Positions 23,414 to 35,711 of a stretch of 64,000 nt of DNA are shown here, piece after piece. A model generated the notes under the pieces. The model saw only the letters and a list, made by a program, of their open reading frames with translations, was not told where the DNA came from and ran no database searches. The stretch comes from Trachythela sp. YZ-2020 (taxonomy: Eukaryota > Cnidaria > Anthozoa > Malacalcyonacea > Clavulariidae), in contig JADLSH010000256.1 of NCBI GenBank assembly GCA_016169945.1, positions 558,001-622,000 of the forward strand, read 5' to 3'. Within the stretch, counting starts at the first letter, position 1; every line of letters begins with the position of its first letter. Both the position numbers and the translations under genes were made by a program.

Positions 23414-26175
23414 ACCAAAAGTTTAGTTGTGCATTTAATCTAGTCCATATTCCTACCTGTAAAAACATCATAACAACAAATAAAGTAAATCGAACAATTA
23501 ATCTACCCACCTTTATCCTAGCCAATGTTAGATCATTACTCCCCAAGATCGACGAACTATCGGCTACACTAAGTCACCTAAACATTGATGTGTCCGTAGT
23601 AACGGAAACATGGTTACATGATGATATAGATAGTAACTTGATCCAAATTGCAAATTACTATTTGTTCCGACGAGATAGATATTCAAAACGAGGGGGTGGT
23701 CTCTGTATCTACGTGAAAAACTCAATCCCGTGTAAAAGACTTTTTGAATTCGACAATGGTAGTTTTGAAAGTTTATGGCTCTGGCTTCGTCCCCACCGCC
23801 TTCCACGACCTTATACTGGAATCTTACTTTGCGCCCTGTATAATCCACCCGATAAAACAATCGAACAAAACCGTGAACTGGTACATTATTTAATTGAGTG
23901 CTTGGACAGCATGTGTAACAAACATCCTGATTGTGGAATTGTCATCCAAGGCGATTTTAATAACTTAAATATTTATGAACTGTTATCTAATCATAATCTT
24001 AAGCAAATTGTGAAGAGCGCCACTAGAGGAACAGCGATACTTGATTTGATCGTTACTAACATGGATAAGTTGTTTGAAAAACCCTCAGTTTTACCTCCTG
24101 TTGGATCCTCTGACCATAATGTCATCTTTATCAGTCCAAAAGGTTCAACCATAAAGGAAGCTACTGCAATTAAAAAACAATGTCGCCGCTTCTCGATTTC
24201 AAGTTATAATGCTTTTGGTAGGTGGTTAACTTCCCAAAACTGGAACCTGAACAGTGACTCGACCGAAATCGAGAATTCCACTTCTGTATTCAACGAACAA
24301 CTAACTTGTGCTATTGATATTTTTTTTCCTTTAAAAACTACTAAATTTCATAGTCAAGATAAACCGTGGATGACCGCTACAATTAAGGATCTGATTTTTG
24401 AGAGGCAACGGGCCTTTTTTGGCGGTAACCACTGGATATGGCGTTATTATAAAAACAAGGTAAAATCGGAAATTTTGGCTAGGAAAAATAAATTTTACGT
24501 AGACAAAGTGCAACATATGAAAAACTCTGACAGCAGGGCTTGGTGGAAGTTTGTTAACAAACTTTCTGGAAAACAAAGTCATCCTTCCACTATAAACCTT
24601 GAAAAGGACGGCGTTTTCTTATCTGAAAAAGAATTGGTATCTGCTTTAATCAGTTTTTTCTCGAAAGTGAATGAAGATATTCCATCTCTTGATTTGTGTA
24701 ATTTACCAACTTATTTACCAGCTCCGAATCCGCCTCCGATTATAGAAGAATATGCAGTCTGTAAAAAACTTTTGAAGCTAAAACCATTTAAAGCGTTCGG
24801 CCCAGACAATATAAGTCCACGTATCCTTAAAGCTTTTGCTTATGAACTGGCTGCACCAATAACCAGTCTTTTTAATTCTTCGCTAGCATCAGGTGTTGTC
24901 CCAACCTCATGGAAATCAGCAAATATAACCCCTATCCCCAAGGAAATTCCACCAAAAGAGGAAAGTGATCTGCGACCAATCTCACTTACCTCATGTTTAT
25001 CGAAAACTCTAGAAGAGTTTGTAGCGGAGTGGATCTTACAGGACATTGGAAATAATTTCGATCCTAGCCAGTTTGGAAGCCTCCGTGGGTCATCTACCAC
25101 CACCTGTCTACTTAGTATGTTCCATACTTGGTTGTCAAGTTTAATAAAACAGGGAAATTCCGTCAGAATTATCCTATTGGACTTTAGTAAAGCCTTTGAT
25201 CGGATAAATTTAAATATTTTAATTACGAAACTTATCAACATGGGAGTACGACCATCGCTGATTCCGTGGATATGTAGTTTCCTTTCTGATCGTAAACAGA
25301 GGGTTAAAATTGGAAAGTCCGTATCTAACTGGGCCGATGTGAAAGCTGGCGTCCCCCAAGGGACCAAACTTGGTCCAATATTCTTCTTGGTAATGGTTAG
25401 TGATTTAAAGCTATTTAACATGGAAAGTGAGCTTTGGAAGTACGTGGACGATATAACCTTATCGGAAAACGTGTCTGGCGACAGTAACTCCTGTGTTCAG
25501 TCGGATGTTGATCATGTCTCATCTTGGGCTGGAGTCAATTGTATGAAACTTAATAAAAAAAAATGTAAGGAACTCAGAGTAAGTTTTCTCCGCGATCCAT
25601 TGGTGGTACCACAGATTTGTATTGAAGGAAGACCAATTGAAATTGTAAAACAAAGTAAGCTTTTGGGTCTCTGCATACAAGACGATTTGAAATGGGATGC
25701 CCATGTGGACATGATCGTAAAGAAAGCATCGAAACGGCTATACATTATACGTTCTCTCAAACGTAGCGGAATACCTGCAAAAGATCTGATCACTATATAT
25801 TTTTCCCTCATTCGTTCTGTCTTGGAATACGGTTGTCCTGTGTGGCACACTGGCCTCCCAATCTTTCTGTCAGAGAAGATTGAACGGATCCAAAAAAGAT
25901 GTTTTCGGATAATTTACCCACATCTCCACTATAGTGAAGCATTAGAAATCATCGGATGTAACACCTTAGCAGAGAATCGCCAACAACTTTGTATTAAATC
26001 TTTTAAGGAATTAAAGACTAATACCAAAGTGTCACATCTCCTGCCCAATTCGCGCCTTGATGAGAACGGTCTAAACCTTCGAAACAGAAATGATCTTACT
26101 CTGTATAAATGTAATACAGAACGTTTTAAAAATATTTTTTTTCCAGCCATGACTGAATTTAACAATCAGTTTTAG
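23368..26175 (+). CDS. LINE-A ORF2: AP endonuclease + reverse transcriptase, intact
   Basis: ATG at 23368 gives 935 codons without a break. The N-terminal apurinic-like endonuclease shows LANVRSLLPKIDEL, VVTETWL, RRDRYSKRGGGLCIYVK, IQGDFNNL and SSDHN, which together supply the usual catalytic residues. The RT follows: FKAFGPDNISPRILK, DLRPISLTSCLSKTLEEF, LLDFSKAFDRIN, GVPQGTKLGPIFF and the active site YVDD (25441-25452). A C-terminal thumb region follows (LLGLCIQDDLKWDAHVDMIV, LEYGCPVWHTGLP). Length and motifs fit CR1/L2/Rex1/Jockey-like LINEs. The open frame suggests recent activity. Confidence 0.93.
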   Translation: MAEPCLQGIQDRSVLNQKFSCAFNLVHIPTCKNIITTNKVNRTINLPTFILANVRSLLPKIDELSATLSHLNIDVSVVTETWLHDDIDSNLIQIANYYLFRRDRYSKRGGGLCIYVKNSIPCKRLFEFDNGSFESLWLWLRPHRLPRPYTGILLCALYNPPDKTIEQNRELVHYLIECLDSMCNKHPDCGIVIQGDFNNLNIYELLSNHNLKQIVKSATRGTAILDLIVTNMDKLFEKPSVLPPVGSSDHNVIFISPKGSTIKEATAIKKQCRRFSISSYNAFGRWLTSQNWNLNSDSTEIENSTSVFNEQLTCAIDIFFPLKTTKFHSQDKPWMTATIKDLIFERQRAFFGGNHWIWRYYKNKVKSEILARKNKFYVDKVQHMKNSDSRAWWKFVNKLSGKQSHPSTINLEKDGVFLSEKELVSALISFFSKVNEDIPSLDLCNLPTYLPAPNPPPIIEEYAVCKKLLKLKPFKAFGPDNISPRILKAFAYELAAPITSLFNSSLASGVVPTSWKSANITPIPKEIPPKEESDLRPISLTSCLSKTLEEFVAEWILQDIGNNFDPSQFGSLRGSSTTTCLLSMFHTWLSSLIKQGNSVRIILLDFSKAFDRINLNILITKLINMGVRPSLIPWICSFLSDRKQRVKIGKSVSNWADVKAGVPQGTKLGPIFFLVMVSDLKLFNMESELWKYVDDITLSENVSGDSNSCVQSDVDHVSSWAGVNCMKLNKKKCKELRVSFLRDPLVVPQICIEGRPIEIVKQSKLLGLCIQDDLKWDAHVDMIVKKASKRLYIIRSLKRSGIPAKDLITIYFSLIRSVLEYGCPVWHTGLPIFLSEKIERIQKRCFRIIYPHLHYSEALEIIGCNTLAENRQQLCIKSFKELKTNTKVSHLLPNSRLDENGLNLRNRNDLTLYKCNTERFKNIFFPAMTEFNNQF

Positions 26176-26575
26176 ATTTTTACGCACTATATCCATTATC
26201 TATTTTAATAATTTTAATAATTTTGGTTGATATAAAGTATTTCACCGTTTTGGTGCGTTTTTATATACGATTTTAATAATAATAAGACTAATATTATTGT
26301 AAACATAGATTTAAAGTTTTAGATGATTAATTAAAGTAGATTTATAGCAGTCCTAACAATACGTTTCTATTGCTAAATACTGTAAATTAGTAACTCTATA
26401 ATTCAGTTTTGTAACTGCGAGTGAGTTTCAATAGATCATCAATCAATCAATTAAACTATAATCTCAAGTGTTCTCCGTATTAATTACAAATCTCCCCAAG
26501 TTTCCATCGCAACTATCGTCCTCCGTCTGCTAAATGATCTAATCAACAGAACATTTAAATCGTACTTTCTCAATC

Positions 26576-29500
26576 ATGTTGCTGATAGATTTGTTGAAGT
26601 TTTGTTGTGGAAACATTTATCTCTGGTTATTTCTCTACATCTATATTATCTTACGTGGTTTTTGTGTCCCAAAGAAATGTGTTTGTAATTGTGTACCTCA
26701 GCATGCTATTTTTTACTTATGCAAGGAAATCGCAACTTCTCAAGTCATGAATCTAGTTAAATTCGGTTGTCGACGAAAAAAGGAAAAACAAAGATCGTTG
26801 CAGAATTCATCAAAGGTTTTCTTTGGATGCCGTTTACTGCTATACGCAATACTCGCAGTTCTAGTTATTTCTATTTCTGGTGATGTGGAATCTAACCCCG
26901 GACCAACATCGATTACTAATAGTCAACAAGCGAGTGGTTTTCTTCAATCTCGGGGTCTTAAAGTTGCACACCTCAATATCAGAAGTATCTACAATAAAAT
27001 AGATTCATTAAAGCTTCTACTTAATGAAAAACCTTTTGATATTTTTACGATCTCTGAAACCTGGCTAAACTCTAACATAACTAATGATGCAATCTCTATT
27101 CCTGGCTATACGCTTTCTAGAAATGATCGGAATGGAAGAACTGGTGGTGGTACGTTAGTTTTTGTGAGAGATGACATTCCTTACAAAACCTGGACTGACC
27201 TTCTAAGTAACAATATCGAATCCACTGTTATTGAAATCACTCGTCCAAAAAGCAAAAGCCTTTTTATATTCACAATCTACAGAGCCCCTGACCAATTGTT
27301 AGAGTTATTTACTGAAGAACTTGACACTGCATTGTCCTCTATTTCGCCAGAAGCTGACATATTACTACTTGGTGACTTTAATGTAAACTTTTTAACTACG
27401 AACAATGATGCTTCCCGAGCTCTTAAGCGAAAGCTCCTAAGTCTAACCAGCATATACAATCTCGAACAACTTATTGACGAACCCACGAGAATAACAGCGA
27501 AATCAACTACACTGATTGATCTCCTATTCGCTAACAATAATCATCGAATAGTTGCCTCTGGAGTCCTACACGTCAACTTAAGTGACCATTCTCTCATCTA
27601 CTGTGTTGTTAAAGCGGGAGTACGTAGAGCACCAGGAAGAGTCATTGAATACAGATCATACAAGACTTACTCAAAGCAATCTTTCCTCGCAGATCTTGAA
27701 CATGTAAATTTCCACCTAATTGACGAAGAACAAGATATTAATGTCGCTGTAAGTAAATGGAATGAACTGTTCACAAACGTTGCCGACGTTCATGCTCCAA
27801 TTAAGAAATTGAGAACAAAAGGAATCCAAACCCCATGGCTTACTAGTGATTTAAGCAACGCAATGCAAGATCGCGACTACCACCACCGAAAAGCTGTTAA
27901 GTCAAATTCGTCATTTCATTGGAAAATGTACAAGAAAATCAAATCTTACGTTAATAAAAATGTTAAGAAGTGCAAAGCTGAATACTTCTCAAACCTGATA
28001 AACACTAATAAAGGAAACACTGGCGCTTTGTGGAAAACTTTAAACAATATCTCGTCCCGAAAATTTCACTCCTCGCCATCTTGTATTGAAGCTAATGGTG
28101 TATCTCATACTGACCCAAAATCAATAGCTGAGACATTGAACGATCATTTCTCAAGCATAGGATCCAAATTAGCGAGTAAGATAAGAAATTTGTATCCAAA
28201 TCGGTATACTGTCAAGCAACCTAGTGTTAGGGAAAATGAATTTGTTTTCCAGCCGATCGAAGAAAGTTATGTGTATGGTGTTCTGAACAGTCTGAAAACC
28301 AACAAAGCTACAGGCCTCGACAAAATCAACGCTAGGTTACTTAAAGACTCTTCCAGTGTTATAACTCCCATTCTAACTAAACTTTTCAATCGTTCACTTG
28401 TCTCCTCAAATTTTCCATCAACCTGGATGTCTGGCAAAGTAACAGCACTTTTTAAATCTGGGGACAAATCTAATGCTAGCAATTACAGACCAATCACGAT
28501 TCTTCCAACCAGTAGTAAAGTTCTCGAGAAAGCAGTTCACTCTCAAGTCTACCGTTATCTTATCGATAATAAAATACTAACACCACGACAGTTTGGTTTC
28601 AGACCTAAACTTTCCACTGAGATTGCACTTGCATATTTTACGGACACCATTTTGGCAAACATGGACAAGGGTTTAGTAACGGGAGCTGTTTCTTGACCTG
28701 GCTAAAGCCTTTGATACCGTTGACCATTCTCTTTTATATGATAAGCTCGCCTCGTCTGGTCTCTCCAATGAATCTGTCAACTGGTTCAAGTCATACCTAA
28801 CCAATAGAAATCAACTCACCGCAGTGGCTAACACTGTTTCCTCCTTCAAACACGTTACTGTCGGAGTTCCTCAAGGAAGTGTTTTGGGTCCACTACTGTT
28901 CCTTATTTTCGTTAATGATTTACCTTCTTGTATTAACCGTTGCGAAATATCCTTATACGCTGATGATACTGTCATATATTCCTCATGAAACAATGCTTGC
29001 GATCTTGAAAATAAATTAAACTCCGACCTAAAACACTTATGCAGATGGTTCAACGCCAATCGTCTGACACTTAATGTCTCCAAGTGTAAATTTGTAATTT
29101 ACGGAAGTTCTCGCAAACTCGCCAAGTTTGACAATATCTCCATCACGGATAATGATTCCATTCTTGATAGAATTGACTCTTTTAAATACTTAGGAATTAC
29201 AATCCAACAAAACTTAACCTGGTCAGAGCATATCGACAACATCAGCAAGAAGTTTAATCAACGCCTTGGTCTCATTCGCCGCATAAAATACTTGCTCCCT
29301 CTACAAGCCAGACTCACTCTTTACAACAGCCTTGTCCTCCCTCTTTTGGACTACAGTGATATCGTGTGGGGAGACAAAAACAACTGCACTCTAATGAACC
29401 ACCTTCAAGTTCTACAACATAACGCTGCGAGACTTATCCTTGATCTTCCTCGCCATTCCTCTGCTACTGAAGCTCTTGAAACTCTAGAGTGGAAACCCCT

Positions 29501-29771
29501 TTGCCTACGTCGAAAATACCACCGTTGTATCTCTGTCTTTAAATGCCTTAACCATCTAGTCGACTTTGATTTTAACCTCATCAAGAACTCTCAGATGCAT
29601 AGCCATAAAACACGCCAGAATGACGACTACTACCTCCCACGCCCACGTACGAATTGGGGAAAACAGCAATTCATTTATCACTCAGTTTCGGAATGGAACT
29701 CATTACCTATTGAACTAAAGCAATCTACTAATCTTAAACTCTTTAAAACTAAACTAAAACAATTTATCTAA
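26576..29771 (+). pseudogene. LINE-B polyprotein: 2A peptide, AP endonuclease, RT (frameshift + stop)
   Basis: ATG at 26576 opens 706 codons. Residues 1-100 are cysteine-rich and hydrophobic, ending LLLYAILAVLVISIS, followed by GDVESNPGP (102-110). The endonuclease follows: LKVAHLNIRSIYNKIDSLKL, TISETWLNSN, SRNDRNGRTGGGTLVFVRD, LLGDFNVNF and LSDHSLI. The RT begins NKATGLDKINARLLKDSS and NYRPITILPTSSKVLEKAV. At about 28690 one base is lost, moving to another frame: [39 protein letters not shown] and LYADD (near 28953-28967). A TGA lies at 28986-28988; the thumb region then runs clean to 29771. With only two lesions this is a young but dead copy. Confidence 0.9.
26873..26905 (+). other. 2A-like ribosome-skipping motif
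   Basis: The codons spell SGDVESNPGP, matching the DxExNPGP consensus. 2A sequences make the ribosome skip the Gly-Pro bond so that the downstream protein is released separately. The motif sits right after a hydrophobic stretch and before the endonuclease, as reported for some animal CR1-like LINEs. Activity here is inferred. Confidence 0.88.
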
Positions 29772-29947
29772 CTAAGGTTTTTCCTCAACTATTAAGTATT
29801 TGTAAATATTCTAATTTTTATATAAGCATAGCATAGTTCACCATGTATAAGTATAATATAGATATGTATTACAGGACCTCCCTGAAAAACACTTCGGTGA
29901 GTGGAGCCTCCTGAATAAATATTATTATTATTATTATTATTATTATA

Positions 29948-30584
29948 GCGTATGGGTCAAACCGGACTTTCAGACAAAAACAATCGGAAAAGGCCCAAAG
30001 ACAAAAAAAGACTGTTGCTATGGTTTTTTAAGTGGCCGGATTGAATTCCCCAGGGTACAATACCCTATATAAGATATTTTTGTCGGGACTGAAGTGCGTG
30101 GGAAAACCATATAATTATAGTCAAACTATGGCAAGCGCGTGCATGCTGGAAAATAGCCGATAAATAAAAATAAATCAAAATAAATACTTCTAGTCGTAGT
30201 ATGGAAGCGAAACTTTCCAGAAGAAATACATAGATAAAAATCTAAATTTCGACCATTAGAAGTCTGTGGTCAAATGGAAGAATAAAGAAGATATTAAAGA
30301 TTGTTTGAGTTGAACTGGAGTATGACTGGAGGTATGTACGTTTGGGATTAAACTTTTAGTATTTTTGATTCTGTAATGTTTAGTCGGCAAAATAGCCGAC
30401 TGTTAAAAAGCTTATTTTGTAAGGATTCCAATGGTGTTAATTTCATTGCCAGCGATTTTTTAAGAGCAAAATCTTCCTTATTTTTTTTATCTTTTATTTT
30501 TGGGACCTCGCTTTTGGAATTTTGGAGCATCGTTTTTTATTTTTGTGGCCTTGCGGTTTTTTGGGGCCCCGTGCTTTGGGGCCG
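29948..30584. other. Region without a recognised gene
   Basis: AT-rich sequence with a small hairpin GTCGGCAAAATAGCCGAC at 30382-30399 and a GGGGCCCC-containing stretch at 30561-30590. The ORFs here lack motifs. Confidence 0.35.
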
Positions 30585-31119
30585 ACAGTGTAGAATGTTT
30601 TGGGCGAAACCCAGACTGATATTTCGAGAGGAAAGAGTTCTGAGTTCAATAGCTATACACTTGGCGGAACAACTCCTTCTCCAAGACTTTACTAATTATA
30701 GGCAATATTGAGATTGGTCGATAGTTTTCACAGTTAGTTTTGTCTTCAGATTTATAGATAGGGGATACGCGAGCCCTTTTCTATTTGTCGACATGGATGC
30801 CACATTGGAGTGATAAGTTGAAAATATAAGTCAATGAAGGGGCAATTATATCCGTAGACATCTTTAGAATTTTAGCTGGTACTTTATCGAGCCCAGTAGA
30901 TTTACTTGCTTTCAGAAATAAAATTTGCTGTCGAAAAAACATTATTAACATAAATATCAGAAAAATTACATCTTATATTTTGAGACAAACGACAACTAGT
31001 CTCATTTGATGGATTCTCATCGTTCTCATCGTTGTCACACGACAAGTCAGCCGCCAATTCCGGCCAAATATTTATAAACTGATAATCATTTAACGATTCA
31101 TCAATAAGTTTTGAGTCAG
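30585..31119 (-). pseudogene. LINE reverse-transcriptase fragment
   Basis: The minus strand reads SKSTGLDKVPAKILKMSTDI, IAPSLTYIFNLSLQCGIHVD, then a stop, RARVSPIYKSEDKTNCENYR, PISILPIISKVLEKELFRQV and YQSGFRPKHST. This is the RT fingers part of the same family as 15538-17230. Endonuclease and active-site parts are absent. Confidence 0.75.
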
Positions 31120-31123
31120 TTAA

Positions 31124-33314
31124 AGGACATTGGCAACGAAAATTTTTATTGGCTTATTTAATCTTACTGGACCACCTAACTATGAGAATGTTACTATTTT
31201 TTGCTGTAACATTTTTGTTTGCGAGTAAAGTGCAAGTAAAATGTGATAAATTTGCTCATCGGCCGCCATCTTGGATCAAATTCTCAAAAAATTATCTTTG
31301 GGGTCAATGACCTTTGTGACGTCATTAGATGGGTTCGCTTCAAAACAACATAGGGATTTATATTGCGTGAAGGTTTTGGTAACTAAAAATATGTCGTTTT
31401 TGCGCGTTATAATGAACAAAAATTCTCACAACCAGGCAGGAGAACTAAGGAAATGCTACACTATCGGGTAAAGCCATATTAAGCATGTAAGAAGGAAAGG
31501 AATGGCGAATTTTACAACTTGCGTGGTTTAATTGTGTCACGCGTTTGTGAATGATTGGGGTATTATTGAAGCTATACTATAGTATTTTGTGTCGTCATAC
31601 ACTCTGGAAAAGGTTTCAGGAACCATCTGTTGTTGTAGGATACATTCTTTAACCGAAGACACGAGAAGAGATGTTTGAAATGTTATATTATATAATTATA
31701 AACTCGAGACACCGAGAAAGGTTGAACGAATTGTCAACCAGCGATTTTGAGCACCTTGACCTATAAATATCTGGAGCTAAACTAAAGCCTTGAATGTTAC
31801 TGAAAAATAAATCTGGTGCAGAATTATTGGATGCAAGTAATATTATTTTGAAAACAATCTATATTCAAGTTTTAAAGAATAGTTATTCACGCGATTCATA
31901 TGATTATGAAGTTTTGAGCTTCTATTGTTTTGACGGGAAATATGAAGCTGTCAATATAGTACATTATTTAGTATATCTGGCTAGTTTATAGAAAAAAGCC
32001 AGACTATAGCTGTTCTCTGGCTTAAATTCAGTTTCATATGTGTGGCTAAATAGTTTGGTGAATTATACATGATGAAGCTGGTAAAAATATTGCCGAAAAT
32101 GTAGCGATTCCCATTACAGTAATTCAGTAAATATAGTTATTAATTGCGTCAACACACAATATCAATTATAGAAGTGAGAACTCTAATATTTTTAGATCTT
32201 TTGTTATACTCTTTTTTACGAAAAGTCAGGACGCCCAATTTTTTCAATTTTAAAGAAATATTGGGCAGGGAATAACTGATCATTAAAATAGAAATTAATA
32301 ATTTAATGCGTTGCCGCACTGAAGACTTGCTATTAACTGACATACCGGTATTCTCTTCGCTTTTCAAAATGACTGTAGTTGTATTAATCTTGTTTGTTTT
32401 ATACTTTTATTTCAATAATCGTGGGTAACTTAAATTTGCACTATGTCAATACAAGCGATGAAGCGATATACTCTCTACAACAATCAATAATATACCTTGA
32501 ATACGAATACAGCGTGCTAGTTGTAGTTTGTTTTATGTAATAGCGCTTCTTTATACTACACTGTCCAACTGCATTGAAAGTATAAAAGGAGTAGTTCAAA
32601 TCTCAATGATGAACTATCCAAATTTTTAGACCTTTATTCTTGTGTATTTTGAATGTATATCATAATTGCGCCAGCTACTTAGGTTTAATAGTTAGTATTT
32701 ATAGTATAGACTACATTTATTTATTAAGCTTTGCCGTCTAACAATACATAAACAGTTATTAACACAAGACTACATTGTGACAATTTTATTTACTGTTGTA
32801 TTTTCAATAAGACTACATTGTGACAATTTTCGATTTGATTGTTTTGCAATTTGAGCAATTTTTATGCATTTACCAGCGAGACATTCAGGGGATATAGACA
32901 ATAATAGCATAACATTGCATAAGGATTTCCTATGTGATATTCGAATTTATGCGTCTATTTCACGCGGAATTGGAACAAATAGTATCAAAAGTAGTGGTAC
33001 AAACATGTTACACACTTGTTAAAACCTTTCTGCCGTTGTATGTATGTATGGGCGAAACTTTAATAAACTTAATAAACTAAACACTATAGAGTTTATATTA
33101 GAGAAATTGTGTCAACCCATCTAATGACGTCATTTAATGTATTCATGCATAAATTAGCATACGCCGTTTTTTTCAAATTGGCGGACGACTGTTGAACTTT
33201 GTCACAAATTTTCTCAACAACTAAATGCGATGGACAAGGGAAACTATGAAATTAAGTATTCCGTAGGCATGCTCTATAAATATAAGGAATAAAAATTTTC
33301 GTTGCCAATGTCCT
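31124..33314. mobile_element. 2.2-kb non-autonomous DNA element flanked by TTAA
   Basis: The ends match as inverted repeats: AGGACATTGGCAACGAAAAT from 31124 and its complement ending at 33314. TTAA lies immediately outside each end (31120-31123 and 33315-33318). Subterminal parts also mirror each other with gaps, including GACGTCATTAGATGGGTT near 31318-31335 against 33114-33131. TTAA duplications are typical of piggyBac-like elements, though the termini are not classic piggyBac, and a TA duplication is also formally possible. No transposase motif is seen in the interior. A 21-bp direct repeat (AGACTACATTGTGACAATTTT) occurs near 32768 and 32812. Confidence 0.75.
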
Positions 33315-33318
33315 TTAA

Positions 33319-34535
33319 AGAGCATATGTCACCATTACCTTTTTATTTTAAAAATCGGCCGTGACGAGACAATTCGAATGATATGTAGCATTCTTTAAAC
33401 GGATAAATACTTCCAGAGATATTTTGGCTCAAACATGATAGGTATTTGCAAAACATGGCCGGGAGAAAAGAGGCTGAGAACGAATAGCCGCGATGACGTC
33501 AAATCAGTAATATAGAAAAATAGTCATGTTGGAAGCGAAAAACTGCCGAAATATTCAATTTTCTGGTATATCCGTGTGGAATTCGACTTCAGGATTTTGC
33601 ACAAAAGAAAGGTGAACATTGCTTTTCCCAGAATTTGATGAAATCTCTCATATTTTGAGGTCGTAATCGAAGGGACAGAGATCAATATAGGAAGGAGGGT
33701 TGGGTATACTCGCTTTTAAGCCGTCGAGGAAGTCGTACAAAATGAAGTATTTATGGGAACTGGTAAGTTTTAAACAAGTAATTGTATTGTCGCAAAAAAT
33801 AGATGAAAACTACATACCACCATGGTCTACACAAATCTACTAAGCATAGATATACTTGGTAATGATATATATTAATTAAACATATTTTTTTCATATTGTA
33901 TTTTATAGTATCTAATGCAAAGCAAGTCAGAACACAAGGTCACAGAGCAATATTACATTTACAATGTATAGTATCATCAGCTAATGAGAGGCCACAAGAA
34001 TGTGATGGATAGCCGAAGGAATGTCACAGATGGCAGAGAAAACATTAAATTAATGATGCATAATTAGCAATTTGATGCATAATTAGCAGTTGACCTGGGA
34101 TGGTGCATAGTCATTTTCTTGTAAAATATGATACCTAGACAAATTTCACCCTCCAGTGACCACCCATAAAAGCAACCATTCTAAACACTATAAGCAATTC
34201 AAAAAGGCTGTAGCTTTGGCGGTTCAGGATTTAGAGCTATGCCGACAGTGCCGTTTCTGGGCGTGGTCATTTCAGGACTTTCGCCCCGGATTCGGGTTTT
34301 GGCACATATGCCATGTTGACCGCCATGGTCATTTTACCCTAAAACAGTTGAGATATTCTGTCCTAAATGAAATGCATACAAACTCCTTTACATGTCCTAG
34401 ACTAATAGCCGTTGTCGTCACGTTGCCGTCTTGAAATCGTAAGGTCTCTAATATTTTCAGCTGTGCAGTAAACCGGAATTCGTTAAACAACTTAAAACTG
34501 ATTGGACAATGAATTAACAAATGTATTTAAATTAT
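33319..34535. other. Region without a recognised gene
   Basis: Short ORFs only. ATGAAGTATTTATGGGAACTG before gtaagt at 33740-33767 could be a small 5' exon, but nothing downstream supports it. Confidence 0.35.
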
Positions 34536-34539
34536 TATT

Positions 34540-35523
34540 CTCGCTGGCAGTGGGAGACAGTGTTGAAATTAAAATAATGATTTTCAATTTTGAATCAAAC
34601 GTAAACAAACGTCGGGGGGAAACTTTCTGAAGTAGCTATATAGTGTTGTTAGGGAACTCTGCTTGCGGCCGTGGCGGGAAAGCAACTTTATAGAGAAAGC
34701 GAAATATTATCTACCATGAATTCTAATACTGATATGTTATTTTATTTCACAACGAATATCTCGCCATCAGCCCTAAATTCTATTTCATACAACATCACTA
34801 CTGTAGTAATATTTAAACAATGATAATATCTGTCCCAAACGAAAAATCTATCTTGCGAATACACAGTCTCTCAACGTTCGGACCATTTATAAACCATGCA
34901 GTTAATATAAACCCTCGATATAAACAATGCTGTTTGCAGACCTAGCTAGCTACAAGGTACAAGCACACTGAATAAACTCGAAACCTGAATAGATTTGACT
35001 TGCCCGTCTCGCCGATAAATTCTGATGAAGTATAAAACATATATTTTATCAGATGATAAACGATGGCATGCCATCTTGACTATGTTTTTGATATATTATC
35101 CACACAAAACTAATAATACTACGGTACTAATATACAATGGCAATACCAAAATTATAACGCGTTTACTCACCGAATGATCCCGACTCATGAGAAAAAGAAC
35201 TAAATTATATACTGTATAATTATAGAGTTTGAAACACAGTTAAATATATTTTAGAACTATATAATATTTTATCAAGGCAAGAACAGTCAGAGCAATGCTC
35301 GAGCGCAAAACATTTTAGCTCAATGCATATTTACCTACTTTTTCGAGCTTACCTTTTATCACAATACCAAAGAATTGTCACGCATGATTCTTCATTTTCA
35401 ATAACATTCGCTATTGCGTATTGAACGCAGTTCTTGAAGCTACAGTATAAAACGAAACTAAATATCACGAAATACTTGGAAGGCGTCAACGAATTCTTGG
35501 AACTAAGGCGCATAATTTATGCA
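34540..35523. repeat. 1-kb interspersed repeat, copy B
   Basis: It begins near GGCAGTGGGAGACAGTG, shares the 34560-34690 leader with copy C, and then shares the body (AGAGAAAGCGAAATATTATC onward) with copies A and C. It ends around 35523, where the other copies continue with CTGAACTATTTCG. It preserves the uninterrupted site GCTATATAGTG that is split by a MITE in copy C. Confidence 0.8.
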
Positions 35524-35711
35524 AAAGTGGTTAAATAGCATTATGAAAATGTTTATAAAAAATAATTTTATGGAACTAAAGAAAAAATTATTGGGAAACG
35601 GTCCCGAGCAAGAAATGAGCGCAAACTACTGGCTGTAGTCGGTAGAAGTTCGTTTGGCAGTCGGTTGAAAGGACTTAACACCCCCCCTGAAAATTTTTCT
35701 GAGGACGGCCC

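Larger units (their letters stand above)
21640..26460 (+). mobile_element. Near-complete non-LTR retrotransposon (LINE-A)
   Basis: The element contains an 18-bp motif GGCGTGGTTTTCCCTGAC twice (21659-21710) before ORF1, a two-frame ORF1 (21730-23413), an intact ORF2 (23368-26175) and a short 3' UTR. It ends in ATCA-type repeats near 26433-26452, a simple-repeat tail typical of the CR1/L2 group. The left boundary is uncertain. Confidence 0.8.
26470..29947 (+). mobile_element. Near-complete non-LTR retrotransposon (LINE-B) with 2A motif
   Basis: It directly follows LINE-A in the same orientation. Coding sequence runs 26576-29771 with one frameshift and one stop, then a 3' UTR and an ATT-repeat tail at 29916-29945. 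No separate ORF1 is seen; the N-terminal extension of the ORF may take that place. Fragments at 48180-48905 (minus) and 12121-13125 look related. Confidence 0.8.
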
